A stretch of 42,949 nt of DNA from assembly GCA_021413825.1 (NCBI GenBank), contig JAIOPQ010000086.1, positions 1-42,949 on the forward strand. Direction: 5' to 3'. Source of the DNA: Spirochaetia bacterium. Its GTDB lineage: Bacteria > Spirochaetota > Leptospiria > Leptospirales > Leptonemataceae. The notes under the pieces were generated by a model that searched no databases, was not told the DNA's origin, and was given only the letters and a program-made list of their open reading frames with translations. Below, one piece after another: positions 32,460 to 42,100 of this stretch; positions within the stretch are counted from its first letter, which is position 1; each line of letters begins with the position of its first letter. A program made the translations under genes and the position numbers.

Positions 32460-34315
32460 GCCGCAACCTCAGCATGCAATGGGAATGAGAACCGGAACGT
32501 TGAGAAAAATCCACCACCTTCGAGGCTTACGTTACCACCAAGTCGGTCCGCAACCAGGCCTACGATAGCCAATCCGATTCCTGAGCCCGGAATACCAGAT
32601 TGATCGTCTACTGCCCGTTCAAACTTCTGGAAAATGGTTTTCTGTCTTTCAGGAGAAAGGCCCGGGCCCTCATCGCGAACCGCGAATTGAATTGTTCCAT
32701 GTGAAATCTCCGCGACTGCTTCTACGCGGCCCTTTGTATAGAGCAGTGCATTTTCAATCAGATGATAGAGTGCAGTGCTCAGTAAATCTGGATCGGCCAG
32801 AACCTCATCGTCCGGGAATTCCATTACCATACGTTTCTTAGCCTGCCCGGTGACGAGCAATGCTTCCTGGATTGTGTCTTCACACAGTTTCTTCAAATTA
32901 AATCTAATTCTGCGTATTGTATAATCACGTTCTTCCAGCAAATGGAGTAGTCTTGAATCGTGAACGAATTTCTCCAGGTGGAGAGACGCTCCTTGCATTG
33001 GGCCACTCTCCGGATCTTTTCCTGCTCGGACATCTTTTGTAGATTTCCTGAAGTTCTCAGTAATAGTATTAAACTCAGAAGAAATATTCAGAATTGAAGT
33101 GGTCTTCTTTTTTTCAAGCAGCTTGAGATCGTTTTCCTGGTTCTTAAGATTTCTGTAGAGATCCAGGATTGAATCGCTCAGCTGGAGTGAAATGAATCCC
33201 AGGAATACCAGGAATGCATAGACAACCAGACGCGGCATGTCGTAGACTTTGAGGGTTACAAGCATGTCGTTTACAATTGCAGGCGTCAGGACAAAGAATC
33301 CATACACGATGTATCTGAGTTCGTTTTGATGCGTTTTGTAGTGCTTGAATACGATCGTGAAAATCACAAGCATCGCAATTGCAAGACCCGCAAGGTTTGC
33401 CATGATCAGAGCAAGCCAGGCCTGCTTGATTGGCCACTTACCAGCCCCGCTAAAAATCGCCCCAAGGATCAAAATTGCGCTGAATCCAAAGTATGCCCAG
33501 ATGACTGGCGGCTTTTTCATTCTAAGCAAATGGAACAGATAGCTAATAAATAACATGGGCAGTGCAAACAGCAGAATCAGTTCGATTTGATATGAGAATT
33601 CAAACGATGAGAAAATTTCCATTCTCATCCTGGTGCGAATGAGGTGATACAGTCCCAGGAACAGAGAGAACGTTGCAAAGAATAAATGCTCATAACGGTG
33701 GCGGAAGAAGATGTAGAACAGGGCAAAGAAAGCAGCGGTAAGAATGTATAGAATGCTACATGTTATAGCCGGCACGTCTTTGAGCAAAAGTCTGCGTGCA
33801 GTGGCTTGTTCTGGAACAATGCGTGGTGCATCGAGCATTCCTGATTCGTTTGAATACCCACGCAGATGGATTGCAATTACATTGTCCCCGTCATGCCACA
33901 GGGCGGTCGGGAGAGAGTAGAGTCTTTCGCTTTCAATATCAATTCTGTTTTGCGCGAAAGATCCGGACTTACCAACGAGTGTTCCGTTAAAGAACACTTC
34001 GTCTATTTCTTCCATGCGTCCCAGATAGAGTGCTGTGTTCTCTGGCCTATCCGTGCTCAGGCGAACCCGGCAGCGATACCAGATATCGCCGCGATAGTTA
34101 GCTAGAGCTGAATCCTTTCCCCAGAGTCCTGGAATGTTAGTGGTGCTCCAGCCGGAATCGTCCAGCTCAAGGGCCGAGGCATCGCCCACTCGCCCGTATT
34201 TCCACGGTCCACTCAGATCAAGCGTGGTTCCGGGGACCCATTCCCGGTCGCAGTTCGCGTGAAGGGGCACGACTGCCAGGGCAAACAAAAGAGCAGCCGA
34301 CCAGAAAATACGCAT
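32456..34315 (-). CDS. 7TM receptor, kinase-like, ATPase intact but His replaced (pseudokinase 1)
   Basis: 619 residues. A signal peptide ends near HANC (Cys22). The periplasmic domain (about 28-165) is GH2-like: LSGPWKYG, DDSGWSTTNIPGLWG, DIWYRCRVRL, VFFNGTLVG. Seven membrane helices span about 178-380. The kinase part has a complete ATPase: N box LIENALLYTKG, G1 DEGPGL, F box FQKFERA and G2 GSGIGLAIV. The DHp helix reads ILNISSEFNTI where FLxNISHEFRTP is usual, so Ser413 occupies the His position. It is encoded 5 bases after rsgA and overlaps the next receptor gene by 4 bases, so rsgA and both receptors form one likely operon. Confidence 0.85.
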   Translation of the reverse strand: MRIFWSAALLFALAVVPLHANCDREWVPGTTLDLSGPWKYGRVGDASALELDDSGWSTTNIPGLWGKDSALANYRGDIWYRCRVRLSTDRPENTALYLGRMEEIDEVFFNGTLVGKSGSFAQNRIDIESERLYSLPTALWHDGDNVIAIHLRGYSNESGMLDAPRIVPEQATARRLLLKDVPAITCSILYILTAAFFALFYIFFRHRYEHLFFATFSLFLGLYHLIRTRMRMEIFSSFEFSYQIELILLFALPMLFISYLFHLLRMKKPPVIWAYFGFSAILILGAIFSGAGKWPIKQAWLALIMANLAGLAIAMLVIFTIVFKHYKTHQNELRYIVYGFFVLTPAIVNDMLVTLKVYDMPRLVVYAFLVFLGFISLQLSDSILDLYRNLKNQENDLKLLEKKKTTSILNISSEFNTITENFRKSTKDVRAGKDPESGPMQGASLHLEKFVHDSRLLHLLEERDYTIRRIRFNLKKLCEDTIQEALLVTGQAKKRMVMEFPDDEVLADPDLLSTALYHLIENALLYTKGRVEAVAEISHGTIQFAVRDEGPGLSPERQKTIFQKFERAVDDQSGIPGSGIGLAIVGLVADRLGGNVSLEGGGFFSTFRFSFPLHAEVAA

Positions 34316-34320
34316 ACGTT

Positions 34321-35391
34321 CTATGATCGGTTCGGAGGGGGCCGATTCTTCAAGGCATACTTGCTTCCTTCGCGCATTCTGCCTGTTGTTTTGATATAAT
34401 CCCCTTTGCGAATTCGGTCCGCAATACCCAGGGAATCGATCATACTTTGCAGGCTTACGAGCCGATCCCCTTGAAAACCGCCACTTTCGATCTTTTCCTG
34501 AATGGCACAGCCCTCAGCGCCAGGTTCATGCTTACAGTCCTTGAACTTGCAATCCTCGGCCGCTGCCTCAAATTCCGGGAAGCTATTGAGGATATCACTC
34601 TTATCCAGATGGTAGACACCCCATTCCTTGACTCCAGGCGTATCAATATAGAAAGCACCGGTCAATGGATCGCGGACCATCATTGAGTTTGTTGTAGTAT
34701 GGCGGCCTTTGCCCGTAGATTCACTGACCTCGCCTGTTAGATGGCTCTCAGTTCCAAGCAGGCGATTGAGGAGGGTGGACTTTCCCGTTCCAGAACGGCC
34801 GGCAAAGAGTGAAATTCCATTGGAAACGATTGCTTTTAGTATTTCCCAGGATTCAGGATCGGGGTCGACCAGGTTTAGAGCATGCACGTCGTATCCAAGG
34901 TCAGCATAGAGCGAAATGAAGTAGGCAGCATGTTCGCGCGCGTCTTCTTCTGTAAGCAGATCCGGTTTGGTAAACAGCAGCAATGGAGCTACTCCACCTG
35001 AATGGCAGCTTGCAAGAAATCGATCGATGAATCCAGGTGAAATGTCCGGGAATATAAGGCTCATCACGAGGATTGCCCGATCCAGATTTGCTCCAAGGGC
35101 CTGCTGCTCGTACTGCGAGGAGCGAATGAGTTCGTTTGAGCGCTCAAGCCTGGCTTCAATTACAGCTTCCTGACCCAGCCCGCTGCACGTTACGCGATCT
35201 CCAACCAGTATTGGATGGCGGGCCTTGATGTGATCCCAGCTCTCCTCTACCTTACGGCCTGCAATTCTAAGCCTGCCGCGCAGCCTGGCGCGTACGGTTT
35301 CCTTGCCCTCTGGCAGGACCAGGACATCGTAATAGGCTCCGAAGATTCTACACACCGTAGCGTCAAAGGTATCTGAGGCTTGCGCTCCCAC
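34321..35391 (-). CDS. rsgA: Ribosome small-subunit GTPase RsgA
   Basis: 356 residues. An N-terminal OB fold (about 10-90) is followed by a circularly permuted GTPase: G4 TKPD precedes G1 GRSGTGKST and G3 DTPG (IDTPGVKEWG). The C-terminal zinc finger has the CKFKDCKH...C ligands (Cys-His-Cys-Cys). It releases from the 30S subunit on GTP hydrolysis in late ribosome assembly. The start is a GTG at 35391, 26 bases from the divergent GAF-kinase start at 35418, so both share one small control region. The two kinase-like receptors follow immediately downstream, an unusual partner set. Confidence 0.93.
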   Translation of the reverse strand: MGAQASDTFDATVCRIFGAYYDVLVLPEGKETVRARLRGRLRIAGRKVEESWDHIKARHPILVGDRVTCSGLGQEAVIEARLERSNELIRSSQYEQQALGANLDRAILVMSLIFPDISPGFIDRFLASCHSGGVAPLLLFTKPDLLTEEDAREHAAYFISLYADLGYDVHALNLVDPDPESWEILKAIVSNGISLFAGRSGTGKSTLLNRLLGTESHLTGEVSESTGKGRHTTTNSMMVRDPLTGAFYIDTPGVKEWGVYHLDKSDILNSFPEFEAAAEDCKFKDCKHEPGAEGCAIQEKIESGGFQGDRLVSLQSMIDSLGIADRIRKGDYIKTTGRMREGSKYALKNRPPPNRS

Positions 35392-35426
35392 AGTGCCGAT
35401 GTAGAATATGCCAGGAGATGAGCAAT

Positions 35427-37061
35427 TTGAAAAAAAAGGTTCCGGAACGCCGTGGAGATCGGACCAGGCTGGACTCTTTCAAAAAGGAAATGATCCAGCT
35501 TAAGTCCACGGGCGATGTATGCCGCGAGGTTCTGCGCTTTCTTTCGGAAGCCATGAATTCCACCCGCGCCGGGATCTATCTCTGGAATGAAACAATCGGC
35601 AGCTTTGCCCTCTGGCCGCCTCAGGAAGGCGCCGAGGCTTCTTTTCCACTGATTGATCCTTTCCTGATACACATTGCATCACATCCTGAAGTCTATTTGC
35701 GTGACGATTTTCAACAAGAAGCCAATCAGGCTATTCGTGGTGAAGCACTCCGCTTCTTTGCATTAACGAATGCACGCATGATTCTACCTCTGGTCATAAA
35801 CGAGTCATTGGTTGGTGTTGTATTTCTCGATCCTCCCGGGTCGTTTGATATTGGGCAGAGTGAGCTTTCCTTAATCGAAGAAGTACGCAGCCTGGCCGTG
35901 ATGGCCTTATCCAATTCTATTCTGTATGCCAGGCTAGAGGGTATCCTGGGGCATCTTGAAGAGAAGGTCAAGGAGCGCACGCAGGAGCTTGAAAGCACGC
36001 AGACTCAACTGGTTCAATCAGAGAAGATGGCATCGCTAGGTATCATGGTCGCAGGAATCGCGCATGAGATCAATACTCCGAGCGGTGTAATACAGGCAGG
36101 CACAGAAAATATTGAAAAGAACCTGTCGTTCTTGCTCAAGAATCTGGATAGACTCCGGAATCAACCCGAACCAATCCGTGCACCTGCAGATCAGATTTTG
36201 CAGGCTCTAGAAACATTACTTGCAGCAAACGATTCAGCACCTGTACGCGATCTATTCCGCAAGAAGAAAGAACTAACGCAGAAACTCGAGGGCGAGGGCA
36301 TTGCATCAGCTCGTGAACTTGCTTCACTTTTTACAGAAAATGGCCTTGAAGCAAATCAGGCAATGCTCGATAATCTAAAACTTGTTTTTGCCTCACGTAC
36401 TCCTGAATCGGATTTCTTCTTTGAGTTTCTAACGCAGGCCTCCAATGCTGCCAGGAATCTAAAAAATCTTAGGAACGCAATTCGGTCGATTGTGCGAATT
36501 GTAAAGGCCTTGAAGTCCTATTCGCATCTAGATGCAGGAGGATTTGTAGAAAGCGACGTGCACGATAGTCTTGAGAATACTCTGGTTCTAATGGGAAGCG
36601 TACTCAAGCATCAAGTTCAAATAGATCGGGATTTCCAGGAACTACCGCGCATTCAGTGCAATCCAGACGAACTAGCACAGGTTTGGACCAACTTGATTCA
36701 GAACGCATCGCAGGCAATGAAGGACATGGCTTCCCCACATATTATTGTGCGCACACGGATGGATGATCTATGGGGCAGGCCCGCGGTTCGTGTAAGTCTA
36801 TCTGATAACGGTCCCGGAATAGCGCCTGACGTTCTTAGAAGAATCTGGGATCCATTTTTTACTACAAAGGATCAGGGAGAAGGTACCGGGCTCGGTCTTT
36901 CAATCGTAAGGAACATTATTCAAAAGCACCAGGGAAAGATAGATGTTGAAACGGAACCCGGCCAGGGAGCAACGTTTCATGTGATCTTACCGCTGACTCC
37001 GGGACAGCCTGAGCTCACCCCCGCGACTATTTACAAATTTGCGCACAGAGATAAAGAATAA
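35427..37061 (+). CDS. Cytoplasmic GAF-domain sensor histidine kinase
   Basis: About 544 residues. An AGGAG at 35413-35417 directly abuts ATG 35418 and is better spaced (9 bases) for the in-frame TTG at 35427, so the start is ambiguous between the two. A GAF domain (about 30-175) is followed by a coiled coil (LEEKVKERTQELESTQTQLVQSEKMASLG). The phospho-acceptor His216 is in GIAHEINTP. About 130 residues lie between this helix and the second DHp helix (RNLKNLRNAIRSIVRIVKALKSYS), far more than usual. The ATPase is complete: N box LIQNASQAMKD, G1 DNGPGI, F box FFTTK and G2 GEGTGLGLS. No membrane helix is present, so it senses a cytoplasmic signal. Divergent from rsgA. Confidence 0.85.
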   Translation: MKKKVPERRGDRTRLDSFKKEMIQLKSTGDVCREVLRFLSEAMNSTRAGIYLWNETIGSFALWPPQEGAEASFPLIDPFLIHIASHPEVYLRDDFQQEANQAIRGEALRFFALTNARMILPLVINESLVGVVFLDPPGSFDIGQSELSLIEEVRSLAVMALSNSILYARLEGILGHLEEKVKERTQELESTQTQLVQSEKMASLGIMVAGIAHEINTPSGVIQAGTENIEKNLSFLLKNLDRLRNQPEPIRAPADQILQALETLLAANDSAPVRDLFRKKKELTQKLEGEGIASARELASLFTENGLEANQAMLDNLKLVFASRTPESDFFFEFLTQASNAARNLKNLRNAIRSIVRIVKALKSYSHLDAGGFVESDVHDSLENTLVLMGSVLKHQVQIDRDFQELPRIQCNPDELAQVWTNLIQNASQAMKDMASPHIIVRTRMDDLWGRPAVRVSLSDNGPGIAPDVLRRIWDPFFTTKDQGEGTGLGLSIVRNIIQKHQGKIDVETEPGQGATFHVILPLTPGQPELTPATIYKFAHRDKE

Positions 37062-37078
37062 CGCCGGTTTCTTATGGG

Positions 37079-37630
37079 CTAGATTATTTCTTTCTTCCAG
37101 CGTTTAAGCATTCGCGAAAAAATCTTTGGATCTTTGAATCCCTGCGCTAAGACAAGTGCACCCTGGATTACGGCCATGACGTCCTCTGCCATATACCAGG
37201 CCTTGCTGGTCTTGAATCCTGCGCGCACGAATGTGGCCGTAAGTGCACGGATCCAGCGAGAAAAATGTCCGTCTATTTGACTTGCGAACCTATCCCTTGT
37301 GCTCAAAGCAAAGGCACCAGGCAAACAAATACGTCTACCTGAATCATAATAAGCGATGATAGCATCAAACATGTCATGAATTGCCCGCGCGGGATCTTCC
37401 GTTTCCTTGAGGGGTTTCAGGATATTCATTTTGAACCAATCATCAATTTGGGATAGCACGGTCTCTGCCATATCCTCTTTTCCACCCGGAAAGAAATGAT
37501 ACAGGCTTCCCCGACCCAGTCCGGTCTTCTCCTGAATAATCCGTAGCGTGCTTCCTTCAAAGCCATGCTTCATGAAGGTCTTCTCAATCAAAGGGATAAG
37601 GTCATTGCGCTCTGAAACTATTCTAGACAT
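37079..37630 (-). CDS. TetR-family repressor (LmrA/YxaF-like)
   Basis: 183 residues. The HTH (about 10-55: LIEKTFMKHGFEGSTLRI...TGLGRGSLYHFFPGGKEDM) has the GRGSLYHFFPGGKEDMAE signature of the LmrA/YxaF group. The ligand domain is helical. It is divergent from the DinB-like gene at 37749 with a 118-base gap, so autoregulation and control of that gene are likely. A perfect palindrome at 37731-37742 lies in this gap next to the DinB start. Confidence 0.85.
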   Translation of the reverse strand: MSRIVSERNDLIPLIEKTFMKHGFEGSTLRIIQEKTGLGRGSLYHFFPGGKEDMAETVLSQIDDWFKMNILKPLKETEDPARAIHDMFDAIIAYYDSGRRICLPGAFALSTRDRFASQIDGHFSRWIRALTATFVRAGFKTSKAWYMAEDVMAVIQGALVLAQGFKDPKIFSRMLKRWKKEII

Positions 37631-37730
37631 TGACTGATTGGTACACTCTTGATCGAGCGGTCCACAAAATATTCTAAGTTTGGGCCCGGTTATGGAATTT
37701 GTTGTGGTTGTTCAATGGCGCGTTTGATTA

Positions 37731-37742
37731 CTCAAGCTTGAG
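37731..37742. promoter_or_regulatory. Perfect 12-bp palindrome, candidate TetR operator
   Basis: CTCAAGCTTGAG is a perfect palindrome 6 bases before the DinB ATG, covering the likely ribosome site (GAGGA). Binding of the divergent TetR there would block both transcript and translation start. Twelve bases is the lower limit for a TetR site, so this needs testing. Confidence 0.4.
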
Positions 37743-37748
37743 GAATCT

Positions 37749-38396
37749 ATGATAAACGAAAGCATCCAGGAATTACGTTCCGTATTTAACTCTTTGATAC
37801 ACTTCTGCGAAGAAGTTCCAACGGCCCTGTTCTATGAAAAGAAAGATGCTGCACGCTGGTCCATTGCAGAGAACGTCCATCACCTTTCGCTTACCTATAT
37901 GCCAGTCAATACAGCGCTGCGACGCCCTGCCATCATGGAACGTCGCTGGGGAGTTTCCGGACGAGTGTCTCGGAGTCAGGAAATATTTATTCGGGATTAT
38001 GACAGGGTTACCACGGACACAGATTGGAAAACATTTCCACCGTTTGTACCTCTTAGCATTGAACAATCGGAAGACTACATCGACCTGCATGCAAGTCAGA
38101 GTAAGGAGAAGATTCGAGTGTTTTATGCTCAGGTAGGAGAACAGATTCAATCTCTTCCGCGGCGCTCCGCCTTTCAAAAGCAACAGCGCGAAGATGTGCT
38201 TACCGTCTTTAAGGAGAATTCTAGCCTTCTTTTGGACCAAATTGTTAAATTGAACGATTCAGAAATGGATCGGTATCAGGTGCCTCTCCCTTATATCGGT
38301 TTGATTACTATCCAGGAACTCGTGTACTTTACTCGCATGCATACCGAGCATCATTTGCAGTGCATCAAGAGGCTGGCCAACTCCGTTAGAGCTTGA
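37749..38396 (+). CDS. DinB-like metal-binding protein, probable TetR target
   Basis: 215 residues of the DinB fold. The triad is a His in NVHHLSLTY (about 44/45) and His198/His202 in HTEHHLQ. It shares the N-terminal INESI start and the PxPxIGLI/ISVKE-type region before the last helix with the protein at 29872, so the two look paralogous. The gene is divergent from a TetR and has a palindrome just before its ATG. Its stop overlaps the M48 gene's stop on the other strand by 11 bases. Confidence 0.75.
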   Translation: MINESIQELRSVFNSLIHFCEEVPTALFYEKKDAARWSIAENVHHLSLTYMPVNTALRRPAIMERRWGVSGRVSRSQEIFIRDYDRVTTDTDWKTFPPFVPLSIEQSEDYIDLHASQSKEKIRVFYAQVGEQIQSLPRRSAFQKQQREDVLTVFKENSSLLLDQIVKLNDSEMDRYQVPLPYIGLITIQELVYFTRMHTEHHLQCIKRLANSVRA

Positions 38397-39150
38397 CGTA
38401 TCGCGTTTTCATTTCCTTGAATTCCTTTGAATCCGGTCTGATGGGAATGGAACTGCTCCGGTTAATCTGGCGCTTAATATATTTCAGGCGCTCTTTTGCC
38501 CCTGGATGCGTCGAGAGAAGTTGAACGAGCAAAGGATGACGCTGGAACTCAAGGCTTTCAAGTCTGGAAAAAAATGTGATGGCGCTGTACGGATTGTAAC
38601 CTGCCCGCATTACTACGTCAAGTCCCATCAGGTCTGCGTACTTCTCGTACTGACGCGAATACTTGAGCATTCCAAATGCTCCGAACAATTCTACAGGAAC
38701 ACGGAGGATCGGATTTTTCATGCTGCCGAAGAATTCACTGCCCCATTGTTTCCTTTTCTCTGATTTGAAGCTGTGCCGAAGTATTACATGCGATATTTCA
38801 TGACCCATTACGGTTGCCAGTTCGGACTCGTCGCCTACTGCGCGAAGTAGACCTGCGTTGATTACTATGTAACCAGCAGGAAAAGCGTAGGCATTCACGT
38901 TTGATGCAGAATCGTCCAGACAGACGTCAAATTGGTAGGGATTTGCGTCGGCTACTTGGACCAGGTCTGCAAGGAGTTTCTTTAAGTACGCGGCGTCCGC
39001 TGTCTTGTTGCATTGAATGCCGCTTGCGTATTTCTTGCGAACTTCTGAAGCCCAGTATTTTTCTTGTTCGATGTCCTGATAGGGATCGCGACAGTTAGTA
39101 AAGGCCAGGAAAAACCCAGCGATCAAATAGAGAACTTTATGCTTTTTCAT
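38386..39150 (-). CDS. M48-family lipoprotein metalloprotease
   Basis: 254 residues from ATG 39150, which has GGGAG about eight bases upstream; the upstream frame is discarded. The signal peptide ends in AFTNC, giving a lipidated Cys20. The zinc site is HEISH (117-121), with the third ligand Glu in EKYAD, the M48 pattern. This resembles BepA/LoiP-type proteases that trim or assemble outer-membrane proteins, here anchored in the envelope. The start overlaps the end of the DUF2339 gene by 14 bases, so they are likely co-transcribed. Confidence 0.86.
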   Translation of the reverse strand: MKKHKVLYLIAGFFLAFTNCRDPYQDIEQEKYWASEVRKKYASGIQCNKTADAAYLKKLLADLVQVADANPYQFDVCLDDSASNVNAYAFPAGYIVINAGLLRAVGDESELATVMGHEISHVILRHSFKSEKRKQWGSEFFGSMKNPILRVPVELFGAFGMLKYSRQYEKYADLMGLDVVMRAGYNPYSAITFFSRLESLEFQRHPLLVQLLSTHPGAKERLKYIKRQINRSSSIPIRPDSKEFKEMKTRYVKL

Positions 39151-42100
39151 TCTCAACTCCCATGAGGCGATCTTTGAAGCGCGCATATAGGAAGCTTGCG
39201 CCAACCAGCAATAGCCCAATTGCGATTAATACTGCCACGCGAACGGTATCTTCCAGGTTCTTTAGGTCCCAGAATGCAACCTTCAATAGCATGATTGCAA
39301 TAAGCGCCATTCCGGTAAATCGAAGGGCTGTCATGCGCCAAACCAACCCGAGTAGAACGAGTGCCGTTGCTTCTACAGCCCAGGCCACGCTCCAATAGCG
39401 TGCATCGATCAAGGTCATAGTCAAAGCAACCAGCAACAGGAACACGGCGAAGATTACGAACTTCCTGAACATGTCGGAACGGGGATCCGAGACAGTTTTC
39501 AAGTTATCCGAATACAATCGCGTTGAAAATGAAATGAGCGCGAGCGGAGATATACCGAGCACAGCCTTGAGCCACTCTGGTTGAACCTCCGGTCGCATGT
39601 TCATTTTAACAAGCATGTAGACGAAACTGATCATTGAAACAGCGGTGAGAATTTTCCAGGACGCTTCGATTCCTTCGCGCAGAAATTTCGAAATCAAGAA
39701 CATTGATACCACAGCCAGGGCGCTAAAGGCCATTGGATGAAACTCAAGGGGCATCAGAATATAAACTGTCGCTAGAATTCCTGTCATGGCTGAATAGTAG
39801 AAATAATTGAAGTAGCTATCCGTCTTTATCCTCCAGGAAAGGATTGCAGAAAGCGTAAACAAAAGACAGAGCAATCCAAGGTCAATCCTGGACATCCAGG
39901 GAGTAACATCGGCGAATGCCCCGGTCAATCGAAGTGGCCCCATGAGTAAGGCCAATGCGTTCAGTAAGACTGCCACGATGACGGTTATGCGGAAGTACAT
40001 TGCAAGTAGGAGAATCGCAAGTGAATAAGCGGCAACGCTTGCAGGATACAGGGCAGGGTCAGTGATTTGCTGCAGTATCAAGAGCGCCTCAATCGATGAA
40101 ACCACGTTTAGGCAAACCGATAGTAGTAATGATCCGCGGTATTTGTCTGTCAGATAGTAGGACCCGGCAGTCAGAAGCCAGAGTACTATCGCGTTTGAAA
40201 GGAACGTTATACGGTCACCATCGCTCCCGCTGGCGAAAGCTTTCTGGAACTGGTAGATGCTCAGTAGGAACGTAAATCCACACAGCATCAAAAATTGAAG
40301 CTTGCCATGTTCTGTACGCCGATCCGAATAAAGCAACAACAGGGCCGGAATAATAAACAAGAGCGATATGGCCTGCTGTGGCCCGTAGTTTACGACAAGC
40401 GAAATCAGAGCAATCAGAGATACAAATAGAATGCTCGTGGTGGCAAGATACCAGGGGCTAGCGGGAGAGCGGACGTCTGCTCTTAAGTCTGCTGGTTGAA
40501 AAGGAGAAACCAGAAATAGGAACCCAACCAACGGGGCTAGTAGAAGTGTACAAATTACAAACAGAGGGTCGAGGTTGCTTTTATACCCCGGTCCACTTAC
40601 GAGCAATACTGCAGAAAACATTGAGGCCAGGCCGAATAGAACGGAACCATACGCAATATGGGCTCGAATCGCAGTGAGTCGACTAAAGACAATGAGAGCA
40701 AGTCCAACTGGCACAATCAGCAATGCCTGATGGGGGAATGCAATTGTGTAAATGGAAAGAAGCAAAGTGGCAAGAACAAGCATCCCGCCAAGCACGTGCC
40801 AGGCAACTACGTCGATGGAGTTTTTCTTGTACGGTCGTGAGACTATCTGAATTGCAAGGGCAGAAAGGATGATGCCAATATAGACGGATGACCGATTTAC
40901 CTGGAATTCGAAGCTTGCAATTTCTTGTCCGCGATGAATTGCATCTGCTGAGGGAAGCGCGAATAGCGCCCCAATCTTTAGTAGAAAGGCAGCATAGCCC
41001 AGGTTTCGCAAATATGTTTCCTGGAACAAATAGCCGCAAACAATCATGATGGTTGCTTGAATGAGCCAGACAAGTACGAGGCTTGCTCCACTGAACCTGA
41101 GGCCTAACCCCAGGGCTATGAATGCAGATCCAATCACAATGCTCGATTTCCAGATATGATCGCGATGGAGTTTCCTCGCAATGATAGCACTCACTACATA
41201 AACGAGTCCAAGGCTCCCAAAAATTACAAAACCGCCCCAGAGTGTTGGTTCGGGACGCACATAGGTTACGAGTCCCAGGAATGCAGAAGCATTTGCGATG
41301 TTGACTGTTAAGCCAGTTATGGCTTCCGGTTTTGTTTCAACTTTCATGCTGAACACTGAAACATGGAATACAGTCCAGTAGAATGAGAGGTAAATGATTG
41401 AGAATAGAAAATAATTTGAATCGTCGCTTACCACATACCCATCGCTCCCGCGTGGAAGTGAAAGCGAATACACAGCAAAGTTTGCGTATGTAGCAAGGAT
41501 TCCAAAACCAGTAAGATATTTCCAGCGTTTGATTGTGATGATTAAGATCAGGCTGGCAGCCAGAAGTCCAACTACCGCCAGAGAGAAATGATTGAACTCA
41601 CCCGTTTCATTGATGGAAACGCAAAGAAAGGAAAGAAAGTAGGCGAAACTTGTGATAGCCTCTCGATTGTAGCGAAGAGTGCCAATAATCATTAGAATCG
41701 TGAGCGCCACCTGGATTGCATATCCCGCATACCGCAGATCCATTGGAATAATACGTGTTGCTTCATAATTGTAAGAAGCATACGCCGTGAAAAACAGAAT
41801 TACCATTCCACCTGAAATCAATCCCAGACCAAATACGATGAAATTCTTGCGTCGGTAGAATGAATCACCGATTACCAGGAGTGCAACGCTGACGGCTGTA
41901 AGCATGGCCACTTTCAATCCAGGTCCAATCCAACCGTATGCGATCTTAAGAAAAAAGCTCACGCCCAGAACAAGGATCAAGATCCCGATTTTATTTAGCA
42001 GGTTCATTCCCAAAAATTCTTCAACGGGGATATTTCCGATTTTGGCTTTTAACCTGACCATGAGTTGATCGAATGATTGCGTAAACCATGAAGGCTGAGC

